From: Phlebiopsis flavidoalba
Lineage: Eukaryota > Basidiomycota > Agaricomycetes > Polyporales > Phanerochaetaceae
Direction: 5' to 3'
Assembly (NCBI GenBank): GCA_035772785.1
Contig: JAOCPU010000075.1
Coordinates: 57,706-121,705 of the forward strand
DNA: 64,000 nt
How positions within the stretch are numbered: the first letter of the stretch is position 1; each line of letters opens with the position of its first letter. The notes beneath the pieces are model-generated. The model saw nothing but the letters and a program-made list of their open reading frames with translations, did no database searches and was not told the DNA's origin. This document shows, in pieces, positions 12,296-23,941 of this stretch. A program made the translations under genes and the position numbers.

Positions 12296-13468
12296 TCAGC
12301 GGGCCGTTTCGATGGAAAGCCCAGCTAGTGGAGTAATGAGAGCATTACAGTCTGACGCTAGGCGTTTGCGTCTTGGACGAGATACGTTTCGATGCCACTG
12401 AGCCTTCACTCTCTCTGGTTTTACAGGGGCAAGAGACACGACAGAAAGCTGCTTCTTGGAACGGCCAGAAGGTTTGCCCCGAGACCTTTGCGGTGGAGGC
12501 ACAGGTAACATCGAGGCCGTAGATGCTTCGGCTTGAGTGAGGTTCGGCTTTCCCGACGAGACACGCTTGTGCAATGGTCTGTACGGTGGAGCGGAGTGGG
12601 TCTCTATGGGGATCTTTATGCTGTGAACCACTTTCACTCGTGTGATGGGTGATGGCGTAAATTCGGGTTCGAGACCAATCTTCGCCCATAGGGGAGCCGT
12701 ACTGCTTCTGCCTGAAGACGAAGAAAGAAAGGAAGTAATCCTACGTCTCGCGGCGGATACAAAGCTTTCGGGAAGCCACGTCTCCTTTTGTAAAGAATCT
12801 CCTCGCCGAACGGCGATAGGGAGAAGTCGTTCCAGATCGGCAATGTCCGTCCACTGTTTCTCGCGGTGGTGGAAATTTGAGACTGTTGAGATGATCCTCC
12901 CATGCTTGAAGCTTGAGGAGCATAAGCGGAATGAGAGGCATCACGGGAAAGCCATCGATGTAGACAATCTTGTCGTTAGGCACTGAGGGAATATTCATGA
13001 TGCCAGGGGTGAGGAGGTCGACCTTGCACGATTCAAATGTAGCGATGGCGGAGGAAACAACGACTCACCACGATACCAAAGCACCTATGCAGTAACAGGC
13101 ATCAGTGATTGTAGAATTTCTATCTTATTCTATACCTTACTCGATAAGTAGCACCTGGGGTGCGGGCAGGAACCAGATAAAATCTGGATCCTGGACGATT
13201 TACGAGCATATTTTTGAGCTCGTTCTTGTCTATATAGCTGTGGTTAGTACGACTAGGTCAACGTCCTGCAACAACTACGGCCGAAGTTAGCCAACATGTA
13301 GACTGTGAAGATATCTACTTACATTGGGAGCGCTATGGCTATTCCCGTATAAGGTGCATCCAACTCCACCGACCAAGCAACACGAGAGGCCAAGCGAAGA
13401 GAACGCTTGGATAGCCTCCTTCGCTATCCTCAGACATCCTCCGTGTTTTGAGGTGTACTGTAGGGCAT
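12296..13468 (-). CDS. Nucleotidyltransferase-fold protein, paralogue 1, with basic C-terminal tail
   Basis: Read from the ATG at 13468, the protein has a helix (LRIAKEAIQAFSSLGL) followed by CCLVGGVGCTLYGNS and, after an intron, DVDLVVLT. This is the hG[GS] ... Dh[DE]h pattern of the nucleotidyltransferase superfamily. RFYLVPARTPGATYRV (about 13170), a second short intron, and the conserved block DLLTPGIMNIP...GFPVMPLIPLMLLKLQ (about 12920-13025) follow. All blocks align with the paralogue at 21047-21784. The tail beyond the shared end (about 12296-12620) is about 100 residues rich in Ser, Pro, Lys and Arg, with RSRGKPSGRSKK and SRPRRKRL, and is absent from the other copy; it may be a nuclear signal or nucleic-acid contact. 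One base is missing just before DKNEL and one shift follows the start. The family is, to my recollection, common but uncharacterised in Agaricomycetes; its substrate is unknown. Fold assignment is by motif only. Confidence 0.7.
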
Positions 13469-14844
13469 TGCTGTGGGATCGGACGGGGGAGGTTAGACCG
13501 CGTGGTATTCGAGGTCAAGAATTAGAATTTAACAATGCGGCTCGTCGCCACTGTTTATCCGATTCACGAAGACCGTTATACAGAATGCGGAGACCATCTT
13601 GCTCGATGAGTAAAAGAGCATTCTAGCCCTCGTAAAGTTCATCTTCTATCATCAAGTTGCTACGATTCGACAATTGAATTGAACTCTGGTTGCGCTTGTG
13701 GCTAGTCAAGGTTGCTGGGGATGCCTCAGTAATTTTGGGCAGACATACCCATATGCCCAGCTATAGACTCACATCCTGTGACAAGACACACTATCATATG
13801 TTTCATGATGATGGTAGGTGTCGAGTTGGGTCGACTTTAGTTCGGGCTTAGGTCAGATATCACAGTTTTTGTGATGTTTAGTGTAAGCGTGGGAAGATGC
13901 TACTCTTACCTGATGCCAGCCAACGTGGCTGCCCGGTAATAATTACGACCAAAACGGTAAGTTCCGTTTCAAAGCAGGTACAATTACATATACCGAGGCC
14001 GAATTGAGTGAACGGGATGTCGTGTCGAATATTCAGGGTTCATAGACGTCTGCAGAGAACGGAGAACGGAGTTGACAGTGGCCGGCTAGTGGCGATGGCG
14101 CTTCGGCGATCCCAGCAGCCACGTGATCGTGTAAAAGCCATTCCATATATGGACTGTGCCCGAGAACGGTTGCTTGACCAGCTCTGGTCACTCTGTGCGA
14201 TGACCAGGTAAGTTTAACAGCATCCGTCGTGATACATCCTCTCAAGATCTCCTACCCTTTGATTATAGCTGGTGTAAAAGCCAGACATTATCTATGCGCT
14301 ACAAACCGGCTCGCCGGGATCCGCTATCCCGGAAGCAAAGTTCGGTCTACCGTGACCCGTATCAACAAACTCTCCCCTGTTACATTCGAGATTACATTCG
14401 CTTTGCCGTCGGTTCGGCCACGCCTGGTCAACTCCATTGGTAGACTCGTACACAGTCCTGGCAATTGAGATGTACGGCTCCGCACACTCAGGTATTGTTA
14501 GCACTCGGAAAGCGTTCCGTGCCACTCTCCCCACGAAGCACACCCAGGGTGCGGTGGGCTAGCCGCATGAGGGTAATCCATTCACACAACGGCATACGCG
14601 TCTGCGATACGTTCGTGGAAGCTCTCCCACGCCATCAGCGCCTCTGCAAACCCGACTACCCAGCAATCGACCTCCCTGACCCTGGGGGGATGGCATACTC
14701 CCCCACAGTATGGTACAAGATTGCGCGTATCAATCGCACGGAACGCATAAAAACCAGCTGTTGCAGAAAAGTGCAGATGACTGCCTTTGCTGCCTTTCTT
14801 CTCCATTGCATCCCCGCCGTCTGCTCAGAAAAGACTTGGCCAAT
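13469..14844. other. No gene recognised; divergent promoter region
   Basis: The stretch separates the minus-strand nucleotidyltransferase-like gene from the plus-strand MFS permease, so it should carry both promoters. Short frames at 14008-14211, 14292-14543 and 14465-14848 show no family signature. At nearly 1.4 kb it is long for a promoter here and could hide a decayed gene. Confidence 0.4.
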
Positions 14845-17500
14845 ATGACCCGGTACTTCTGGCGGGTCCGACAGAATAAGCGTCGAAGAGAAGAAGGAAG
14901 GCCGTGTGGAGGCCATTGAGACCCTCTCATCTGCAGAAAGCACCCAAGATGTCGATTTCGGAGGCGATAGCAAGCTCCCACCACCGCCGAAGCTGACTCC
15001 TGAGCAAGAGAGAAAGCTTTACCGCAAAGTCGATCTGTGGCTTATGCCCATCCTAACGTTGATGTACCTCTTTTCGTTCTTGGACAGAGGAAACATCGGT
15101 ATGTAAATACAGTCTCATCTTGCGCATACATTATTGACCTCAGTCTGGAAGGCAATGCGAAGCTACAAGGATTGACAGACCAGCTACATCTTACAGGCAA
15201 TAAGTACAACATCGCTTTAGTGAGTTCTTTCGACGAGAACTACACGCTGCGGAGCTCATGCGACTTCCCACAGACAATGTATTTTGTCGTGAGTTTCTGA
15301 TCCCGTGGGGTGTCATGCGACCTCCCCTGAGCGTTCATTGATAGCCGTACTGTCTTTTTGAATGCCCTGCGAAGTGCGTGTCTCGTCAATACTCTCCTAC
15401 AGCAGCTGAAAGGACGCATCTGAATAGCTTGGTTTTGAAAAAGCTCCGCCCGTCAAGGTACGCCCCTTTGCGCTAGCTGTGGCTACTGAATCGCCTACAG
15501 ACCCCGCGTAGATGGCTTCCAGGGATCACGGTGCGCTTACAAGCTCTTTGGCACACTTTGACAGGCGTAGCTAACACGTTTCCCGCCTGAATGCAGATTG
15601 TATGGGGGACAATAGTGTATGCATCATTCTCGTACCTCGAGAAGAACTCGACTCACGTGTTTTCTGATGAACAGAAACGCTCATGGGCCTGGATCGAAGG
15701 CAAGCGACTCTGGCGTCATCGTGTCATCTCTGAACTTGTACTGACACCCGACTGCAGCTACTCAAACCTTGTCGGCACTCGTATCGCTCTAGGTATCGCA
15801 GAGTCAGGGCTGTTTCCCGGCGTTGTGTACTAGTAAGTAGACTTTGGCGCAGTATAGCTACTCATTTTGACATTCATTAGTCTCTCGATATGGTATCCAC
15901 GGCACATGCTCCAGTGGCGTATCGGTCTTTTCTATGGCGGCGCCACTACAGCAGGTTCGTGATATCTGCGAATGCGAATCAGTGCACAACATGGGCACTG
16001 ACGTCTGTAGGTGCCTTCTCTGGCCTACTCGCATTCGGCATTTCGTTTATGAGTGGGACGGATGGGGATGCTCGGATGGTCCTGGATCTTCGTAATGCAT
16101 TTTTAAGCTATTGCGTATCACACGGCTGAGTTCCAAAACTTTTCAGATTATCGAGGGTATAGCCACCGTCGCTGTCGGCATCCTCTCGTTCTTCAGTGAG
16201 TCCATCTAGGGGTCCCGTGATAATCTCGTCACTAACAACCCAATAACATCAGTTCTCGTCGACTTCCCTGACACTGCCAAATTCCTGACCCCCGAGGAAA
16301 AAGGCTTACATTATCTGGAAGAAGAGTATGATATGAGACCGCGATTCCGTATGCAGAGCTAATGTATTCATACAGAGTACGACAACTCTTCTGTCGGCGA
16401 GGTCGAGAGCTTCTCAGTAAACCATATTTGGGCGGCCTTTAAGGACTGGCAAGTATGGCTACAGATTCTCGTCTACATGGCCGTGATCACACCCCGTAAG
16501 TACAAGATTATGTCCACGCACTGTGCCTTATTGAACATTATTATTTGCGCCTAGTCCTACGGCATTTCGCTGTTCCTGCCGTAAGTACATCCCATGCTTA
16601 CATGGTCGTAAAACGCTCATATATATGTGCCGTGTAGGTCTATCATCAACGGGTACGCGGATTTGCAAACCCTTTCTCCCTACGACACTCATGCATCAAT
16701 GTTAGATTTGGCTTCGACACAGCAATCAGCCAACTGCTGACCGTGCCTCCCTACGTGTGCGCCAGTATGTGGTTTCCTTTTCCCGCATGGGAGCCCAAGA
16801 TGACCTTCCCACCAACAGCAATTGTCCTACTCATTTTTGCAGTGTGGTCAGACCGCATCAAGATGAGATACCCGTTCATACTCGCGGGTTTAGTCATGTG
16901 CACCATCGGGTTCGCAATAAACATCTCCCATGCACCTATAGGCGTTCAAGTACTTCGGGACCTTCTTCGTCGTGTCTGGCTCATATGCTGCATTTCCTGG
17001 GGTCGTCGCATGGTAAATATGTTCATTATTTGGGCACCTGTCTACCAGCGATCTGATCGCGACCATAGGCTCGGTAACAACCTCTCGGGACAATATAAAC
17101 GCGGGGTGGGCATGGCACATGCACATCGGCATCGGCAACTTTGGTGGAGGTACGTCGCACTATGAACGTTCATTGATCCAGGTGTGACACGGTCTGCAAC
17201 AGCAATTGCCTCGAACATCTATCGCTCGCAAGACGCTCCAAGATACATTCTTGGCCGTAAGTATCACAGTGCAGCTATTGATTAGCCATTGACACTGCAT
17301 GCATATAGAACGGCATTGAGCTCATGTTCGTCGGCATTGGCTACATCGCACCCCTACCTCTCACAGTTTTCCTCTACATGCGCATCAACGCGAATCGTGA
17401 CAAGATTATGAGTGAGATGGAAGAAAGAGGCGAAAAAATTGGCCCCGAGCGAGTACGAGAGTTGGGAGACAAGTCTCCCGACTTCCGTTACACTTTGTAG
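14845..17500 (+). CDS. Dal5/allantoate-permease-like MFS transporter, copy C
   Basis: The best-preserved member of the Dal5-type trio. A cytosolic N-terminus rich in Ser and Glu leads to KLTPEQERKLYRKVDLWLMP and LFSFLDRGNIG (to about 15100), then NAKLQGLTDQLHLTGNKYN after the first intron. Next come GTRIALGIAESGLFPGVVYY (about 15773-15832), SIWYPRHMLQWRIGLFYGG (about 15890-15955), GAFSGLLAFGISFMSGTDG (about 16010-16065), a DFPDTAKFLTPEEKG block (about 16260-16310), LLTVPPYVCAS (about 16735-16765) and the C-terminal DKSPDFRYTL with stop TAG at 17498-17500. The reading frame from 14849 onward has no ATG; the nearest is at 14845, one base out of frame, so I place the start there and assume one indel. 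About ten short introns are visible. Likely a plasma-membrane proton symporter for allantoate, ureidosuccinate, nicotinate or similar anions; the substrate is not readable. Confidence 0.9.
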
Positions 17501-17640
17501 ATTCCTTCCACGAGCATGTCATTTCTTGCAACTCTCCAGGCCATACCGTGTCCTGATACCATAAATACATGGGAAAGCTAGCAATCCATGGTCCCAAACG
17601 TCCAGATTAAGCAATGTATGTATCGTCAAGAGTCCCAAGG

Positions 17641-20600
17641 TCACATCAGTCTGTATACCAGGTACGCCCAGAGCGCCAGAACGCCTCCGAGGGCGACGAG
17701 CACGCTCTGACCCCAGTCGCTCCAAAAGTCGTTTACGAAGAACACCGCGCGGAGTCTCGGCGATAAGCTGATTTGAATGTTGTACACCTTGCCTGGGGTG
17801 TCATCCGCGGTTTTGATGTATAACGTCTGCGCGCTCTCGTCGTACGTGTAGCTATCGTCGTCTGAGAGTCCGCGCACGATGACTTTGCTCCCATGCGCGA
17901 TGAAAGAGGGACGAATATCTCGGTGAGGTTTGATCGTAATGGTGGGTGGTCTGCCAGGGGAGGATTGTTCACCGAGACCTTTTTCGAGTCTGCAGAACCA
18001 CCAGGGACAGCCCACGAGAAGCTGAAATCGCCAGTATTGGTCTCGTACTCGAATCTGAGGGGAATGCCAGCAGTCTTGGCGGGGTAAGGCCGGACGATGG
18101 CTCGTAAAATACGTCCGCCGTTGTCCAATGTCGGCGCGGTTTGTTCATAATCGAGCAAAGACGCCGGGAGGGCACGCCGTTGAGCAAACCACGAGAAGTT
18201 CTCGCCGTTCCAATCGTCGCCGCGCGCATCGTCATTGTCGGGGTTATAATTCCACAGGCTACATAAGTATTGGTTAGTGTTGCTTGACTCAAGAACACGT
18301 AAGGAGTACTAGAACTTGAAGCCAACTAGTGATCGTTCAAGCGCGGTTAAAACAGCGCATCCATCATGCGCATTTGCCATTTGAAGTCTTCGCTCTTGAA
18401 TGCCTCTCCATGGCTAAGTGCAATAAATCAGCACATGGCCAGACAATGTATGGTCTATCTTACTTCATGTCCATAGGTATACCGCATTCTCCAAGCACCA
18501 CAGGCTTCTCCCCTAGTGATCGGTAACCCTCCTCGACGATATTGCGTATTTTGTAATGAGTAGTTTTCTCGGACACCGTGTTGACCCCAATAAAATGCCT
18601 TCAGCGGAAACATGCCCTACGGAAGATATCGTGAGCACAAAATCGCTTGTTCAGAAAAGGAAACCGGTGTACTCTGGACAGATCCTTGCACATTCACCGA
18701 GAAGTCGCGGTATCGCAAAAACGCCTTCATGAAGAGTGATTAAATCCTATAAAATTTTGAATGCGTTCAGACATCGGATATCGTACCAATGAAGGGCATA
18801 CACTTATTCTTAGGCTGATATTTCTGGGGTCCAAGATCTCGGGCAAAACTAGGTGAAGGGTCAGCAGGTTCGACGTCCACAAAGAAGAGTCACTCACTTC
18901 GTTGGGATTGGCTCAAGGAAGACAAACTTATCGGGACTCGACACGCTTCTGACCCGATCCGCCCAGCGGCTCACAAAGGGGTAGTAGAACTCTGTATACC
19001 AATCGATCTGTCTATAGATTAGGCTCATACCCCTTAAAGTGACACATGAATATACCTTCTTGTTTGTCATTGGATGCTTCTTGAAAATAATTCTCCCTTA
19101 AAACAATTCTTCATTCTTGTTGCGGTCCCAGCCCCATACGCCATGCATCCTCCCAGAGACACTTGCCCTCAGTTGGCCCATCGTCGCGCCTACTTTACGC
19201 CCTGTTTGATTCAACACTCCAGAGGACGTGCGACGCGTTTGGCATAGGGAAAGAACGCGTCCAGATACCGACCTCGGTCGGATGTCCGGCGCCCAGAGCA
19301 AACGATTGTAGGCGCGTTTTGGCTAGGAGGACGCTATCAGGACGGCGTAAAAAATGAGTTGGTCACTACTCACGAACGTATCCGAGGTGTAGATCTGTGT
19401 TGTAATCGAATGCATGCAACGATTGTAGATCAACGTAACCTCGGTGGGGCTCGTTCATTATCTGCCGCAGACCATTATTTTTTCAAACGATCATGAATAA
19501 AAGACGACTTACTTCGAAACCAATTACTGCGTCTAGGTCGCCGACAGCCTTGGACAGTGGCCTCCCACGCACTCCAGAAATGCGTCCTGCAAGAACGTCT
19601 GAATGGACACTTGCTCGCCCTTAGCATCCGTGACCTTCAGTTTCGGCGCAAACACGTCCCCAGCCCAGAAACCAGGTCCTGAGATAGTGGTGAGGAAAGC
19701 AGTGAAATAGTATATGGTGCGGAACATACGCCATGGTCGCTGCGGCGAGCTTTCTGATTACCCACAAGGCCAGAGACCACGCTCCTCTTCCACATGTCCT
19801 CCGCCTTTTACACCTTTGAGCCAAGCCGCCTCGGTTTCTTCCAGATGCACTTTGAGGTCGAATCCAGTAGCAGAGAGGGTCCATGCGGTGCGGCCATGAG
19901 CCACCTGAATAGCGAGATCCAGACGTCCTGGTGCATGTTCGCGAATGTCGGTGATGCCGGTAGTGTGGAAACAGAGACAGCAGTGCACGTAGATATTCGA
20001 GATACTCAGTATCATATCGTCCTCTTGAGTTCCGTGTCAGTTAGCCAGAATGCATGGATCAATAGAGAGGACTCACGGCCCGGCGTGTTCGATAGCTTCC
20101 CATGTAACGAGGACGATGCGAACTTTACAATCATAAGTAACAAGCGTACGCCACATATAATGCTTTTGCCATATTACCAAAGGTGAATCCCCCTCTCCTC
20201 AAGCGTGCCAAGTGTGCAGGTGCTTGGTCTAGAGGAAATGGTCGATTGACATAAAGTCATGTGTTCCGGGTTCGGGCAGGGAATGGTCCGTGTGTTCGTC
20301 GTTGACGTGGGAAGGCCTTTCTTGCGGGTGAGTGAAGTGTGAGAAGAGATTGAAATCAGACACAGTCGTGCGTACGTTTTTGCAGTTACCAGAAAGATTA
20401 ACTCCCCGAAGCTGGCACACGCGCCCTAACGCGTCCACGAAGTGACGACCATGAATACTGAGTGGGCCTCCAGTCGCATTCTTAGTCCAGCTATGCCCAA
20501 ACTTTGCTTCATTCGGTGGCGATGAGACCTAAAGCATGTACCCTGGTCAGTTCATGTACGCTTTGAAGAGGCTTGGAACTTTATGGACATTACCGTAAGC

Positions 20601-20658
20601 TGACCTGTTTATCGAGGGTGTGGATGCCGTGAGGTAGAGTCGCGACCGCGTTCGCCAT
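17641..20658 (-). CDS. GH5 glucosidase, ergosteryl-beta-glucosidase/endoglycoceramidase-related (EGCrP2-like), membrane-anchored
   Basis: The ATG at 20658 gives MANAVATLPHG and, after an intron, HSWTKNATGGPLSIHGRHFV and LRGVNLSGNCK (about 20380-20500), the usual start of this GH5 group. The remains of a PHQDVWSR-type strand lie near 19900-19960. The acid/base motif MNEPHRGY is at about 19440-19465 and the nucleophile motif VVLGECGIPMDM at about 18466-18502; both catalytic Glu are present. A FTLWNYNPDNDDARGDDWNG block (about 18215-18260) and RPYPAKTAGIPLRFEYE (about 18040-18095) open the C-terminal beta domain. The protein ends with a hydrophobic segment, VLVALGGVLALWAYLVY, just before the stop at 17641-17643, so it should be tail-anchored. 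Enzymes of this kind remove glucose from sterol glucosides or glucosylceramide in vacuolar or ER membranes. Several frame breaks occur around 18340-18900 and 19100-19600. Divergent from the gene at 21047. Confidence 0.88.
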
Positions 20659-21046
20659 CCACGACAATGAAAGAACCCTCCGAGATGGTAGGGGAGTTCA
20701 AGAGTGATGAGTCCATTTTGCCAACACAGCTCGCTCTTGAAGCTCAAGTCAGAAAAAGTAGGTGTATGAGAGATCTAGGAAGGTATGGGCCAAGTCGCAG
20801 TATAATGCAATTTAAACGCTACGCACGGCGCGCACCAGATGTAGTCGGACCAAATGCTGGACGCGTTGTGGCCATATGTTGGTACCATGTTAGAAATTGG
20901 TCCAATAGTCATCCCATAGTGGAACAGAGTGGGACCAGTTTCTGCTCAGTCACAGGCGTCTCTGTCTCTTGTCCTCGACCACGGACATCGTCCATCGCGA
21001 ACGCGAAGAAGGCTCTTACATTATCACTCGACTGTGTCTTTTCAAT
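20659..21046. promoter_or_regulatory. Shared intergenic region of two divergent genes
   Basis: 388 bp separate the start of the GH5 glucosidase (minus) from the start of nucleotidyltransferase paralogue 2 (plus), so both promoters must lie here. No clear TATA box or repeated operator was seen; the assignment rests on position. Confidence 0.5.
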
Positions 21047-21784
21047 ATGTCTAGCGTCCCCACCTCTCAAGAAGTACAACTCTTGGTACGGAGGACTGTG
21101 TCCATCCTCACTTCAAACGGACTGTCGTGCTGCCTCTTTGGCAGTTGGCAGCATGTACCTTGTACTGGGGAACAGTCGAACACCAAACGTAAGATTCTGG
21201 CCGATACGCAGTTCAGTTGTACTGACTTGTGTTTAGGATAATTGACATCATTGTGATGACGAAACAGTCATACAACTGAAGAGCTGAAGGCGCTTCTTTG
21301 CAAGGTCGAAGGGATATTACCTCCGGCCTTCCCAAGAAGCCCGGCGAGACTTATAATAGATTCTTTTCTATAAATTACAATCCAACTCAGTCCAACTACG
21401 GGCGATCTTGCAAGGTCGACATACTTATACCCGGAATTATGAACATTCCGATGCTGGCCCGCGAACAAATAGTCTGGATCGACCGCCTCCCCGTCCTACC
21501 ACTCATCGTACTGCTTCTTCTGAAACTCCAGGGATGGTCGATCACCGTGCTTCGACCCGCTCGGACATGCAGCAGAAGCAGTACGTCGACATTTCGGGAT
21601 ATCAGTCCAGCTCGTGGCCACCGCAAGTTCATAAACGTTGACAACTCTCGATCACAGGCAACTTGGCTTCCTTCGTTGCTCGTAGCGATACCGAGCGCGC
21701 ATTCACGATTGTACCCTCTTTCTCCGCATTGTGCGTCCTCTAAATGCTTCCCAGTGGAAAACCATTGGCTTTGACGTCCCGTGA
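21047..21784 (+). CDS. Nucleotidyltransferase-fold protein, paralogue 2
   Basis: From ATG 21047 the protein reads a short helix, VRRTVSILTSNGLSCCLFGS (the hGS motif, ending about 21135), then YGNSRTPN-like sequence with one base lost, an intron beginning GTAAGA at about 21189, and IDIIVMT (about 21243-21265) as the Dh[DE]h strand. EELKALLCKVEG, a YNRFFS-type block and CKVDILIPGIMNIP (about 21410-21450) follow, then LPVLPLIVLLLLKLQGW (about 21487-21537) and a C-terminal helix pair ending in WKTIGFDVP with stop at 21782-21784. Domain order and key residues match the minus-strand paralogue at 12296-13468, but this copy lacks the long basic tail. Length of about 210-220 residues suits a minimal nucleotidyltransferase. 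Frame breaks lie near 21140, 21275 and 21350. The substrate could be a nucleotide, an RNA end or a protein; nothing here tells. Confidence 0.7.
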
Positions 21785-22082
21785 CATCTGACTATGACCA
21801 TGCTACGCCGCACGAAGTTATCTTGTCTGTAATGGCCTGACATGCTTCCTCTGATGGTCTTGGCACCCCTGCGTCCTCAACTGTATTGATCTCTTCCTTC
21901 CCTCTGGGTGCTCACCCTAATGTGCTGCCTACTGACGAGTACCGCTAGATAGTATCGCTCATGTCGTCTGTCCCTACACGCCGCGAAAGGTGCCGCAGAT
22001 ACATATTCTTATGCTGCCCAGTTATTGTTACAGGTGACATGCACGAACCATCGACAATTCGACTGGCTTGCTCTGATGTGTT

Positions 22083-23941
22083 TCAAATTGGCCACTCTTC
22101 AGAATAGCTGCTATTTCGCGAACAAGTCTTACCGCCAATGCTCATCGCGGCAGCCATCCCTCTCATTTCGCGAACCCTGCTTCCCATGAAGCGGATCCCT
22201 TCTACGAATCAAAACACGATTATCTCCTGGGAGTGGATCCGACGAGACGCTTTCGAATTCTTTAACGGTCACCACCCCCGTGTGCAACCGTTGTGTTCCA
22301 GTCGTGATGGCAGCAGCTCCTGGTTTCTCGCCCACATGTGTTGTGCAATTTACAGCGGTAGCAAAAGTCACCTGGGTTCGGTGGAGGCGCGTTTGACGCC
22401 GTGGATTTGCCCACCTGTGAGTGTGTGGATCACTGACTCTCGCGATATTGCGACTCGACGACTTCAAGTTCCAGACGCCCTTGGTCGCCATTGAACATAA
22501 AACACGGTAACCCTAGTATTCGATATATGAATGTAGTTTTCATCCCAAACACCAAACTGCTTACCCTCCAAAGGCGAATAGGCTGTCTATTGCGTTCGAG
22601 ACTGGAGCTGTAATCTTCGCGCCGTATTTTCGGAGGAGAGAGGCTCACCAGATGGGTATGTCATGGTTGCGCTCACCCGTGTTATATCTGACAAGCAGAG
22701 ACATGTCTCCTCGATCCCAATACCCGGCGCAAAAACCTAAGAATTTATATCAGCTGCAAGTTCGCCTCATCACTCCGTGGCTCACATTTTGGTCTCGATG
22801 GGTAGCCATCTTCACTCTCCGCGTCTGCGTATATGCTCTTCAATGTCTCATCACCCTCCAGGATCGATCGCGAAAGGTCCGCCCTTCGCCTCCGACCGCG
22901 GATCCTCCGCACTAAAACCGTGGCACGGTCGTAACTTCTCCCCCATCCGTGGCGTCCTCCATTCACGCCAGAGCCATAGAATTCCGAGCTTGCCAATGTG
23001 GCCGGGCGACTGTCGTCACGGTGGCTGCGAATATGACTCCAATCAGTTTGACACAGATCGTAATTGTGATGGCCGGATTCTGTGCACCATGTATAGCCCC
23101 GCCAGCTGAATTCTTGCTTTTTGTCGGTTTGCGACATCGACGAAAACGTAGTATGGAAGTAACTTAGTATGTCTTCTGTTTAGCGAATTAAGATTCACGA
23201 CCCTGGCGCCGTGTACAGCATCTAGCAACCATCGAAATGTACGGACAAGACTATCGACGGAACTCTCAAGTGAGCGCGATTCATCTGACGTAGTACACAA
23301 GCTTTTGCAACTTACTGTTCCCGATTTTTCCAGCAGCCAGCAGCGTTCTCTCTTGTTGTGCACTAACTCATGTACGGGGTTTTTGTACTTACGGTGCCCT
23401 GGTGAGTACCACCTAGGGATACACGAAAACAGATGCTGACCTGTAGTTAAATGTCCCAGTGACATGGTTTCCAGTCCGTGACGACGGTTTTCCAGGATTC
23501 GTCGACACTTGTGCCACATCTGTCTTCATAGGCTTTTTCTGTCAGGACCGCGCACTGGAGTGGAGATCTCAGTATGCCCACTTCGCCGCGACTCGCATGA
23601 CAAAACTCTTACCGCCAGCACTCTAGTGCCGGACGATGTACAGATCTATCAGCATGTGCATCTGATGCACGTGATAAACGACCGTCTCGCCACCTTTCTC
23701 TGTTTTGCAACATGTCTCTGAACAAGAACTCTGGCTTGTACACTGTGGACAACAGAGCTCCAAGCTCTGGGACAGCAGGTTACGATTGTAGTACGTCGCA
23801 CGAAACCGCGTGTTGCTCGCAGAAGGCAACGACTTGCTGTCAGGTCGTGCCAACACATTACCACGAAGGAACATTTGCGGCGCGGCTGCCTGTGCCAACT
23901 ATCGCCACACGTCCACCGAGAGGCTTGTCTTCTTTGGACAT
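22083..23941 (-). CDS. Gfo/Idh/MocA-family NAD(P)-dependent oxidoreductase
   Basis: The ATG at 23941 gives MSKEDKPLGGRVAIVGTGSR, whose GTGSR is the dinucleotide-binding loop of the family. After frame shifts come VVAFCE, a YYN-LLS-L-AP stretch, VYKPE (about 23700-23830), a LYIVRALE segment (about 23620), remnants of the conserved EKP turn (about 23525), a CRRILE stretch (about 23500), KNPVHELV (about 23370) and WLLDAVHGA (about 23215-23240). Further on are SYDRA, LEGDETLKSIYADAESEDGY (about 22800-22865), SLLVRYNTG (about 22690) and FNGDQGRLELEVVES (about 22450-22495), as in the fungal members with a long C-terminal domain. Relatives oxidise sugars or inositols. The C-terminal end is uncertain; I chose the stop at 22083-22085 after a degraded stretch. 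The gene is divergent from an MFS permease, which suggests uptake plus oxidation of one compound. Confidence 0.82.
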
